Origin: a virus
DNA: 30,706 nucleotides
IMG/VR virus record: IMGVR_UViG_3300030329_000806
Span: 208 to 30,913 of that record
Direction: 5' to 3' (one strand)
Each line of letters opens with the position of its first letter. The stretch's first letter is position 1. The translations under genes were made by a program, and so were the position numbers. This document shows, one piece after another, positions 8,122 to 14,433 of the stretch. The notes below the pieces were generated by a model. That model was given only the letters and a program-made list of their open reading frames with translations. It was not told the origin of the DNA and ran no database searches.

Positions 8122-9282
8122 TTACTCCTGCCCGTACTGGGCAATGGTGTTCTGGAACGCCGCGACATCGGTCAGGGCATCCCAGGTGTTGTTTCTCGGC
8201 TTTGGCTCGGTGCTGGTCAGTAAATCGTTCAGGTCGGATATCACCGCCCCCATGGATTCCACCAGTTGTCCCAGCCGCTTCCGATTGGCCGCTGATAAGG
8301 CGCGGCCTTCCTTGAGGCGTAGTTCAGCAAGCAGAGCCACGCGCTCCCTGTAGGCATCAATGGCGGTAAGCGCCAGATCACCTTCGTGTTTCATGGATAA
8401 CCCCTCGGCACTCTTGGCCCAGGGAACAATGATCGATTCATCGTCAAACGATTCCCGCATCTTCTGGTAGTACCGGTCAATGACGTCTTTCACGTGGTCT
8501 TCCGATTCCTGGTCAATGTCAACGCCCCCACGTGCGCCCTGGATGGCGGCAGCGGCGGCAAAGATGCCACGCGGTACAGCCCACAGCTTTCCATCCGTAA
8601 TGTCTGCGAATGGCAGCTTGAAGCCACCGAAGGATTCATCATCATCAGGGTCGTACCAGAAGAACGCCTTGGAGTACTTCGGCCAGTCCATCGTGTCTTT
8701 GTCGCCTGACCCGTCACTGCTGGCCCACTTGCGAACGCGGCCCAGGGCTGCGCTGCTGTTCCAGGCGTAGTCTCTGTCGTATAGGGGCAGGTCACCGAAG
8801 TCTGTGGCGGTCTTAACGGCCAGGGTTGCGGTGTCCATGCCAGCGCCACGCATCACGGGGCTGATCTCGAACGCCTTGAGGCGGCGCAGGAAGCGCACCT
8901 TCTGATCGTCTTGTTCGCCGTCTTCTGATTCCTCAACCGTGAACCCGTAGCTCCACTCGGATGCCACGTTGTTCTTGGCTTCAAATTTCAAGGTGTCGTA
9001 CAGGTCACGCCCGCCCACCGTGTCCAGGTTCAGTTGCCCTTCGGCTATTACCTGGTCGCCCACTTCCTGGATCGTGGCAACACCCACAGGCAGGTCATCA
9101 CGTACAGCACTGGAATGGTTGAAGCGGGATACGCGAACGGGGTCTGATCCCTCGAACGCGCCCTTGATCGTTACATCGTTATCTTTGTCAATGACGTTCA
9201 GGGTGGCAATGCGGGCGCTGAACGCTCCGGCATCATCACCATCAGCCTTGATCTCAACTGGGGCTGCCCAGGTTTTTCGCAT
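8122..9282 (-). CDS. HK97-family prohead protease with a C-terminal extension
   Basis: This is the serine protease that trims the capsid delta domain during maturation. The likely start is the ATG at 9282 (386 aa); a TTG at 9315 is possible but has no spaced ribosome site. Catalytic candidates are His56 in RFNHSS and Ser111 in ASEWSYGF, both in the expected family contexts. After about residue 160 comes a second domain of about 220 residues (KAFFWYDPDDDESFGGFKLPF, WAVPRGIFAAAAAIQGARGG). It recurs in phages fused to or beside this protease and is of unknown function. Transcription probably starts from the promoter at 9330-9358, just upstream. Confidence 0.92.
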   Translation of the reverse strand: MRKTWAAPVEIKADGDDAGAFSARIATLNVIDKDNDVTIKGAFEGSDPVRVSRFNHSSAVRDDLPVGVATIQEVGDQVIAEGQLNLDTVGGRDLYDTLKFEAKNNVASEWSYGFTVEESEDGEQDDQKVRFLRRLKAFEISPVMRGAGMDTATLAVKTATDFGDLPLYDRDYAWNSSAALGRVRKWASSDGSGDKDTMDWPKYSKAFFWYDPDDDESFGGFKLPFADITDGKLWAVPRGIFAAAAAIQGARGGVDIDQESEDHVKDVIDRYYQKMRESFDDESIIVPWAKSAEGLSMKHEGDLALTAIDAYRERVALLAELRLKEGRALSAANRKRLGQLVESMGAVISDLNDLLTSTEPKPRNNTWDALTDVAAFQNTIAQYGQE

Positions 9283-9329
9283 ACGCACAATGCCTTTGAT
9301 AACACCATGCGCCAACCTATCTGCTGGCT

Positions 9330-9358
9330 AGCATAATCGCTGTTCGAGATCCACACAA
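9330..9358 (-). promoter_or_regulatory. Candidate promoter for the capsid/tail (late) unit
   Basis: On the minus strand TTGTGT (9358-9353) and TATGCT (9335-9330) are separated by 17 bases. The site lies after a terminator and before the protease start. Two palindromic operators lie just upstream. The -35 match is moderate, which suits a promoter that needs an activator. Confidence 0.5.
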
Positions 9359-9367
9359 TAAGAAAGG

Positions 9368-9382
9368 GTGACACCATGTCAC
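9368..9382. promoter_or_regulatory. Palindromic operator, copy 1
   Basis: GTGACACCATGTCAC has perfect 6-bp arms (GTGACA/TGTCAC) around three bases. It lies about 10 bp upstream of the candidate late -35 box and is identical to copy 2. Confidence 0.7.
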
Positions 9383-9399
9383 CGTTTCTCGGCTAAACA

Positions 9400-9422
9400 G
9401 TGACACCATGTCACCCGTGACA
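9400..9422. promoter_or_regulatory. Palindromic operator, copy 2, with an extra half site
   Basis: Bases 9400-9414 repeat GTGACACCATGTCAC exactly, 32 bp centre to centre from copy 1, about three helical turns. A further GTGACA half site (9417-9422) makes a second overlapping inverted repeat, TGTCAC-CC-GTGACA. Confidence 0.7.
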
Positions 9423-9450
9423 TAAGAAAACCGCCCCCCGAAGGGAGCGG
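9423..9450 (-). terminator. Rho-independent terminator before the late unit
   Basis: Minus-strand CCGCTCCC, TTCG loop, GGGGGCGG (one G-T pair) is followed by TTTTCTT. It insulates the control region from the late promoter. Confidence 0.88.
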
Positions 9451-9457
9451 CTTGTGC

Positions 9458-9556
9458 TGGCGGGCATTGCTGGAATCGAACCAGCAGGCCACCAGACCCT
9501 GGTGGTGCCTCTCCTCTCGAAGTCGCACCCACAAGATCGGCCTGACCACTATGCCC
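9458..9556 (-). ncRNA. tRNA-like element without a recognisable anticodon arm
   Basis: The 3' half has strong tRNA features. It has a T-arm with a 5-bp stem GCTGG/CCAGC and the loop TTCGATT, then AATGCCC, a G and an encoded CCA. The matching acceptor GGGCAT lies at the 5' end (six pairs, then an A-A mismatch). A 7-bp hairpin CCACCAG-GGT-CTGGTGG sits where the long variable arm of a class II tRNA would be. The segment in between contains no 5-bp stem with a 7-base loop in the right place, and the D-arm is poor. It could be a decayed class II tRNA, a captured tRNA 3' end or a structured RNA. It precedes a terminator. Confidence 0.5.
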
Positions 9557-9574
9557 CTGTCACCCAGTTGCGGG

Positions 9575-9841
9575 TCAGATTCGGCTGCGGCCAAGCAATC
9601 GAAGGGCGCGGCTGGGACGACTACTTACCCTGAACGACTCGGGCCACCCGTTCCAGTCACGTCGGCGCATTCTAATCACGCCCTCGCTGATGCCAGCCAC
9701 GCGGCCAGCAATCTCCACGATGTCGGTCAAGCGGATGTGCTTGGCGTCCATGTGATCGAAGGCGGTGCCGTAGGTTTCCCACTTCACAAAGTTCTCGAAC
9801 GCTGCCTCGACTTCTTGCCGTGCGATCTGCTGCTTGGTCAT
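9575..9841 (-). CDS. Small putative DNA-binding protein, 88 aa
   Basis: It starts MTKQQIARQEVEAAFENF with GATAGGAGATCAC upstream and a near-consensus promoter (9871-9900). The middle segment IRLTDIVEIAGRVAGISEGVIRMRRRDWNGWPESFRV reads like a short helix-turn-helix of the type that ends in W-x-x-(R/W)-R and D-F-P-like residues. A basic tail follows. As a single-gene unit in the control region it may be a regulator. The HTH reading is moderate; no close family is recognised. Confidence 0.65.
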   Translation of the reverse strand: MTKQQIARQEVEAAFENFVKWETYGTAFDHMDAKHIRLTDIVEIAGRVAGISEGVIRMRRRDWNGWPESFRVSSRPSRALRLLGRSRI

Positions 9842-9849
9842 GTGTGATC

Positions 9850-9859
9850 TCCTATCAAC
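9850..9859 (-). promoter_or_regulatory. Shared leader motif GTTGATAGGA
   Basis: The minus-strand decamer GTTGATAGGA lies just before the start of the 88-aa gene. It is repeated exactly at 18463-18472, 20940-20949 and 22425-22434 (before the 100-aa gene, the initiator-like gene and recT), with near-copies at 18079-18088 and before 24378. It includes the Shine-Dalgarno core and looks like a reused translation-initiation leader. Confidence 0.6.
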
Positions 9860-9870
9860 TAACTGAGAAG

Positions 9871-9900
9871 ATCATATAGAGTTGGTTACCAGTCTGTCAA
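9871..9900 (-). promoter_or_regulatory. Promoter for the 88-aa gene
   Basis: TTGACA (9900-9895), an 18-base spacer and TATGAT (9876-9871) on the minus strand; TATATG with a 16-base spacer is an alternative. The spacer begins GACTGGTAACC, nearly identical to the promoter at 10481-10509, and contains the palindrome TGGTAACCA, a possible shared operator. Confidence 0.75.
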
Positions 9901-9905
9901 CCCAG

Positions 9906-10097
9906 CTAGGGGCCGCTTAACTGCTCCGACACCTGACGAGCAACCCAGGCGTCCAGTTGGGCAATGGGAATGCGCCGTGACTTCCCGATCTTGATGGAAG
10001 GAATTTCCCCCGACATCACACGCGGATAAATCGCCCCCCGAGACATCCCCAGCCGCCGCGCCGCCCCTTCAACTGTGAGCAATAGAACGTCAGTCAT
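9906..10097 (-). CDS. Excisionase/MerR-type helix-turn-helix protein, 63 aa
   Basis: The start is the ATG at 10097, six bases after GAAGGGG; earlier in-frame starts lack a site. The sequence (LTVEGAARRLGMSRGAIYPRVMSGEIPSIKIGKSRRIPIAQLDAWV) is a clear HTH_17 domain. An N-terminal HTH is followed by the wing I-P-S-I-K-I-G-K-S-R-R-I and a short C-terminal helix. Such proteins act as small regulators or excisionases. No integrase is visible, so a regulatory role is more likely. A 7-bp inverted repeat lies upstream (10165-10192). Confidence 0.85.
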   Translation of the reverse strand: MTDVLLLTVEGAARRLGMSRGAIYPRVMSGEIPSIKIGKSRRIPIAQLDAWVARQVSEQLSGP

Positions 10098-10164
10098 TAC
10101 AAACCCCTTCACGTGCATGGTTGTGCAGGTCTTATCCTGTACGCCCAGCATACGCTTGCCTATA

Positions 10165-10192
10165 CTTTGCGCCCGCCAACTCAACCGCAAAG
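10165..10192. promoter_or_regulatory. Inverted repeat upstream of the HTH gene, possible operator
   Basis: CTTTGCG and CGCAAAG are perfect 7-bp arms separated by 14 bases. A TATAGG box abuts the downstream arm (10164-10159, minus strand). This could be an autoregulatory site for the 63-aa HTH protein; no convincing -35 box is seen. Confidence 0.45.
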
Positions 10193-10197
10193 CAGGG

Positions 10198-10225
10198 CAT
10201 AAAAAAACCGCCCCCGAAGGGGCGG
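10198..10225 (-). terminator. Rho-independent terminator
   Basis: Minus-strand CCGCCCC, TTCG loop and GGGGCGG are followed by seven T. It ends the single-gene unit of the 65-aa protein. Confidence 0.93.
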
Positions 10226-10251
10226 CTGTTGCGTTTCCGGTTTGCTGGTTC

Positions 10252-10449
10252 TTATTCGCCTAAAACACCCATCACCAATCCATCGAAGTCGGCAACGGTG
10301 ATGGTGCCGTTGGCGTTCGCCCAGTAGTGGAATACTTCATCTTCAGACTCGTCACCATTCAGGACGGCTTCAGCGGCCTCCTTGTTGAGAATGTCGGCAA
10401 TCTTCTGCGCGTGGGCTGGAGCTTGCTGGGTGTTCATGTGGTTTGCCAT
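10252..10449 (-). CDS. Small acidic hypothetical protein, 65 aa
   Basis: It starts MANHMNTQQAPAHAQKIADIL and is strongly acidic in the middle (NGDESEDEVFHYWANANGTITVADFDG). A consensus promoter precedes it and a perfect terminator follows, so it is expressed as a single-gene transcript. No family is recognised. Small acidic phage proteins under their own promoter are often anti-host factors, but nothing here proves that. Confidence 0.75.
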   Translation of the reverse strand: MANHMNTQQAPAHAQKIADILNKEAAEAVLNGDESEDEVFHYWANANGTITVADFDGLVMGVLGE

Positions 10450-10480
10450 GTGCTTGGTCTCTGTATCAACTGATGAACTA

Positions 10481-10509
10481 ATGATACAAACGGGTTACCA
10501 GACTGTCAA
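10481..10509 (-). promoter_or_regulatory. Promoter for the 65-aa gene
   Basis: TTGACA (10509-10504), 17 bases, TATCAT (10486-10481) on the minus strand. The spacer starts GTCTGGTAACC, as in the promoter at 9871-9900. The -35 box overlaps the last codons of the VRR-NUC gene. Confidence 0.8.
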
Positions 10510-10790
10510 CCATTCCGGCGGCTTAGATCAGCCACAATGTCATCCATGTCCGTCTCGCGCCATTCGGCCCAGTCGCCCCCAGCGTCCATGATCGAATCGC
10601 GCCAGAGTTCCTGCGACTGGCTCAGCTTGTTTTTGCCCACCTTGAGTTCTCGGAACAGCACCCGTTCACGCACCAGCACCAGGTCAGGGAAGCCGCTGGC
10701 TGATCGACGTGAATCAAACGTGTGATAACACAGCCACCCCAGCATCTTGGCAACCCGCATGACCTCAGCCTGCAACGCCTTCTCGGTCAT
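10506..10790 (-). CDS. VRR-NUC family nuclease, 94 aa
   Basis: This stand-alone VRR-NUC domain is a PD-(D/E)xK metal-dependent nuclease. Visible active-site residues are Glu9, Asp36 in SGFPDLVLV, Glu48 and Lys50 in FRELKVGK, and the family QSQ (58-60). Stand-alone phage forms are thought to cut branched DNA such as Holliday junctions before packaging, or to help degrade host DNA. It is the last gene of the packaging unit, three bases after the preceding small gene, consistent with resolving replication intermediates. Confidence 0.9.
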   Translation of the reverse strand: MTEKALQAEVMRVAKMLGWLCYHTFDSRRSASGFPDLVLVRERVLFRELKVGKNKLSQSQELWRDSIMDAGGDWAEWRETDMDDIVADLSRRNG

Positions 10791-10793
10791 GGG

Positions 10794-11027
10794 TTACTCC
10801 GCGCCTGGTTCGGCTTCCTCATCTAAACGCCCAGCGGTAGCCGTCAGTGCTGCGATCTCGGCAGCGCCCTCGCTGGCCGGTTGCCAGCGCACCCCGTCAT
10901 CCCCAGGGTATGGGCGGCGGTGGTCAAATTCCCCTCGGTATATTTCCTCCGGTATGCCCTCGCGAAACGCGGCACACCGTTCGCCCCCGAGGAAATGGGC
11001 GCAATAGGCGCATTGCATAACTTCCAT
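10794..11027 (-). CDS. Small Cys-containing protein, 77 aa
   Basis: The ATG at 11027 is eight bases after AGGAGG. The N-terminal part has C6-x2-C9 and C18 followed by AAFREGIPEEIYRGEFDHRRPYPGDDGVRW. I recall such a C..C..F...C.AF..GIP..I..G..DH....PGD.G pattern from small phage and bacterial proteins, probably a metal-binding mini-domain. The rest is acidic. It lies between the MuF gene and the nuclease. Function unknown. Confidence 0.8.
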   Translation of the reverse strand: MEVMQCAYCAHFLGGERCAAFREGIPEEIYRGEFDHRRPYPGDDGVRWQPASEGAAEIAALTATAGRLDEEAEPGAE

Positions 11028-11057
11028 CAACGTATCCTCCTATGTTCCATCATGCCA

Positions 11058-13013
11058 TTAGATAACTTCGCCAGTGGCTCGGTCAACTCTAATCGGGGTC
11101 CACGTGCTGGCCCGCTTCGCCAATTCCTTCACCAAATCCACAATGTCTGGGGCCAGATATTCCACATCAGTGTCAGTAAAGACCGCCGTAAACGCTTCTG
11201 CAAATCGCTCCTTGGTGTCCGTCCCGCCATACTCTGACAACCGCCAAGCCTCTTGCTTAGCTGACTTCTTGATTTTACCCTCTCGCACCGATGTGGCGTT
11301 ATTAGGACTCGTGCCACCCAGCCGCCGATATATCTCCTTGTCTCTCATACCGCCAAGCGTCGGAGCATAATATTCCTGCCCACGTAGTCCAGGCTTTGTC
11401 AGCTTTTGCAGGCGTACTGCACGCCCGTGGACAATGTGGCCCATCTCATGGACCACCGAACTGTAGATGCCGTCAGGCGCACCGGCAGCATCGCCAATAA
11501 TGTATTGGCGTAGCCGCCCATCACGTTCCTTTAAGATTTCAATTTCTACATCATTTTTTTTGATGATGCTGGCCGCTGTTGGCGTCCTTGAGCCACGTCG
11601 TCTCCTGTTCTGTTCTTCCAGTTCTTCAATGCGCTGAAGCGCCCTTGCCCGTCGTTCCGTATATCCGGCCCTGCTCCTCTTCAAAGCATTGGCCGAAAAC
11701 TTTGGCTCAAGTTCACTAGAACTCAACCGAACTATTCCCCCTTTATGCGTCCACAGTGCATCAGCCCGCGCACTTTGCGCTGATCGCCCTAAGTGCTTCT
11801 CCACTTTTAGCTGTTCCAGCGGCACCGTCTTATATCGCCGCGTCACATCAAATAGCGCACGGTTGGCTTGGTTGGCCCCGTATACCGTAAAGCCCGTGTA
11901 GTCAGCCTCCAGCGCCAGTCCTGCATTCACCGCGAATTCCTCAGCTTCCCGAAGCGTCTTAGCTTCCACAAACGTGGTGGTGCGCGGGGTCACCGTGTCG
12001 ATAGGTGGCGGCGGCGGTGGTGCCACCACTTGCTCGATCACTTGCGGCGGTGCTGGTGGCTTGGATGGTTTACGCACTCTGGTGCGAGCCATGTCTACTG
12101 CTATCTGCCCACGCTGCCGCCGAGTCAGCGGACGGGTGATAAAGGCTTCGGCTTCCATTGGCGGGGTTGTGGGCTTGCGAACCTGGCGCAACGGTAAGAA
12201 CACGCGGCGGCAATTCGGATGCGCCACCTGCCAGTTGTTGGCTTCCTTCACTGCGATCTTTTGCCCGTTGATATCGTCGGATGAACTTTCACCTGGTCGA
12301 AGTCCCTGCACGTGATGGGTCAGGGCGCAGCCAGGGCCATCCGAGACTTCCACCATATCCTGCCCCCACTGGCTATAGCGATGCAGGGCGGCCCCGTTGT
12401 TGCTGTAGGCCAACTCGGTGCGGGCGATGCACTCAGGACGCCCGTGATACAGGCGTTCTACCATCCCCTTTAATGGCCGGAAGCCATCCTTGCGGGTTCG
12501 GGTGGACCCATAGGCAATCTCATAATCCGAGTACCCAGCCGCCGCCCCTTTCACAATCGTGCGCTGGACCCCACGCCTGGTGGCATCGTTGACCTGCACG
12601 ACACGCTGGGCGCTCTGGTCGGTCAGGAACAGCACCGTGGGATCAGTGCCAAGGATGTCGGGTTCCTTCAGGGCTTTGGCGGCTGCCACCCTGGGCGCTC
12701 CCACCAGGTCACTGGCGGCATTGATCGCGGCCACCGTCATCTCCAGCACATAGGGGCGGGATGCGGCCACTATCGCCTGGTCTTCATTGACGCCGAGAAG
12801 CTGGCTGGCGGGGTCTTTATATTCCCCATCGGCATGGGCTGATAGATACCCACCGGCATCCATGTAGCCCTTGGTCACCCGCTTGGCTTGGCCCACAAAG
12901 AACTTTCGCATGGCGTTGCGGAACTTGCGGCCAATGACCTGTTCGGTGCGCCGTGTCTGGGCCACGATCTGCTGGCGTTGTCGGGCTGTAAGTTCCCTAG
13001 CCTCGGTCGCCAA
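11058..13013 (-). CDS. MuF minor head protein fused to an HExxH zincin-like domain
   Basis: This 651-aa protein has two parts. Residues 1-280 are the phage head morphogenesis (MuF) domain, with RTELAYSNNGA (198-208), GPGCALTHHVQG and the closing HPNCRR (265-270). Residues about 310-345 are a Pro-rich linker. The C-terminal 300 residues carry VVHEMGHIVHG, giving H522-E-M-G-H526, the zinc-binding and catalytic motif of zincin metallopeptidases. A later KERFAEAF (601-608) may supply the third ligand. MuF proteins are packaged in the head in few copies and are a known carrier of polymorphic toxin or effector domains. The 3' part looks less GC-rich than its surroundings. The frame overlaps the portal gene end by 17 bases. 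Confidence 0.9.
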   Translation of the reverse strand: MATEARELTARQRQQIVAQTRRTEQVIGRKFRNAMRKFFVGQAKRVTKGYMDAGGYLSAHADGEYKDPASQLLGVNEDQAIVAASRPYVLEMTVAAINAASDLVGAPRVAAAKALKEPDILGTDPTVLFLTDQSAQRVVQVNDATRRGVQRTIVKGAAAGYSDYEIAYGSTRTRKDGFRPLKGMVERLYHGRPECIARTELAYSNNGAALHRYSQWGQDMVEVSDGPGCALTHHVQGLRPGESSSDDINGQKIAVKEANNWQVAHPNCRRVFLPLRQVRKPTTPPMEAEAFITRPLTRRQRGQIAVDMARTRVRKPSKPPAPPQVIEQVVAPPPPPPIDTVTPRTTTFVEAKTLREAEEFAVNAGLALEADYTGFTVYGANQANRALFDVTRRYKTVPLEQLKVEKHLGRSAQSARADALWTHKGGIVRLSSSELEPKFSANALKRSRAGYTERRARALQRIEELEEQNRRRRGSRTPTAASIIKKNDVEIEILKERDGRLRQYIIGDAAGAPDGIYSSVVHEMGHIVHGRAVRLQKLTKPGLRGQEYYAPTLGGMRDKEIYRRLGGTSPNNATSVREGKIKKSAKQEAWRLSEYGGTDTKERFAEAFTAVFTDTDVEYLAPDIVDLVKELAKRASTWTPIRVDRATGEVI

Positions 13014-14433
13014 GAGCGGCTGCTACTTCTGCTGGGTCATCCAGTGCGCCATTGCTGGTGTGGCCGTGGGCATGATGATCGTGATCTACCACCACGTCAT
13101 ACTTCTCATCGTCTTCTGGAGCCGGTGGCGGCGCATCCCCACCGATCTCAATCAGGTTCATGGGCATCAGGTAGACATCATCTCCTGGTTCCACTGGCAG
13201 GTTCAGGGCGGCCCGTGCTTCAGAACGCTTGGCTATCGAACCCTCGACCAGTTCACGCCAGCGGCGGGCCATGTCGGTGGCATCGGCCTGCAACACCCTG
13301 ACGCTTGAGTAGTCGAAGTACACCTCAGCGGTTTGGTCATCATCGAAGTCTGGCAGCAGTTGGCTCGATAGGTCATCCGCAATCAGTGACTGGATCGGGA
13401 TCAGTCCAGACTCCCAGGCCATCTCACGGGCTTCGGCCATGTTTGCAAACGTGCTGCGATCCAGCCCAGCACCCAGCCCAGCCACAATCGCCGGAACACC
13501 CAGCGCCCCACTCACCCGTTCTTCTGGGATGCGGCGCAGTTCCCGCAGGTTCATCTCTTGTGGGCTGAAGCTGACCGTGGTCACCTTGGTGGCCCCACGC
13601 ATCACCATCAGCCGCCCACGGTTATCGCTGCCGAACTGGTCACTCCATCGGTCCCGTATCTGGTTCAGGTCTTCTTCATTGACTGCGCCCACGCCCTCAC
13701 CTGGGGCCAGCACGACACCAGGGATGGCCGAGTTCCTGAGCAGCGCCGCCGTAAAGTTGGCGGCCTCATCGTCGGTAAACAGTTCTCGGAATACCGAAGC
13801 CAATGGGCTGCGGCCCAGCTTTGTGTCATCAGGGCTAATGCCGAAGCGGAAGTGAATGACATCCTCAACGGGTATCTGTGTCGATGCGCCCGACGATCCC
13901 ACGCTGTAGTCATAGTGACTGATGAAGGCGTTGTCCTCATCGGACCCGTAGCCGCGCTGGTGTTGTCGGGATGTGGTGGCTGGGGTCAACGTGCTACTGG
14001 GCGCCCACCACAGTTGCACTACCGTACCGTCGGCCGAACGCACCTTGATGGCGTAGGCGTTGCCGGTCACGATGAAGTCTGTGCATATCGCCATCCGTAA
14101 CAACCGGCCCGAAAAGTGCGGATTGGGGCGGTTCAGTAACACCCGCAGCGGATGGTCAGGAACGGCCACGACCTGCTGGGTTGTCTCGTCATATCGGCGC
14201 ACGCTCAGGTCAGCTTCTGGGAATGTTCGCGCCATCCAGTTGACGCACCCACCCACGATGGAGTTCCTGAGTAGTGCGGATTCGTCGCTATAGCTGGACT
14301 GGTAATTGACGCGGGTCTGGGGCAGGAGCGTTCCAGCCCCCTCGGTGTCGATATTCGTAAAGAACTTTTTAAGCCCGACGGCTTCCCAGAATCCGATCAG
14401 ACTGCTCCCCATCTCTGTGGTGGATGTCGCCAC
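12997..14433 (-). CDS. Portal protein
   Basis: This 478-aa protein is a typical HK97-like portal (ring at the capsid vertex through which DNA enters). Family segments include NSIVGGCVNWMARTFPEA, VPDHPLRVLLNRPNP, DFIVTGNAYAIKVR, EDVIHFRFG and the core SPQEMNLRELRRIPEERVSGALGVPAIVAG. It overlaps the terminase gene by 37 bases. The start is either GTG at 14433 or ATG at 14412 (MGSSLIGF); neither has a clear ribosome site. The C-terminus has an unusual His/Asp cluster, DHDHHAHGH. Confidence 0.95.
   Translation of the reverse strand: MATSTTEMGSSLIGFWEAVGLKKFFTNIDTEGAGTLLPQTRVNYQSSYSDESALLRNSIVGGCVNWMARTFPEADLSVRRYDETTQQVVAVPDHPLRVLLNRPNPHFSGRLLRMAICTDFIVTGNAYAIKVRSADGTVVQLWWAPSSTLTPATTSRQHQRGYGSDEDNAFISHYDYSVGSSGASTQIPVEDVIHFRFGISPDDTKLGRSPLASVFRELFTDDEAANFTAALLRNSAIPGVVLAPGEGVGAVNEEDLNQIRDRWSDQFGSDNRGRLMVMRGATKVTTVSFSPQEMNLRELRRIPEERVSGALGVPAIVAGLGAGLDRSTFANMAEAREMAWESGLIPIQSLIADDLSSQLLPDFDDDQTAEVYFDYSSVRVLQADATDMARRWRELVEGSIAKRSEARAALNLPVEPGDDVYLMPMNLIEIGGDAPPPAPEDDEKYDVVVDHDHHAHGHTSNGALDDPAEVAAALGDRG

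Noticed and set aside
9458-9485. Reading the tRNA-like 3' end as a phage attachment site
   Set aside because: No integrase or other recombinase gene is visible anywhere in the complete genome.
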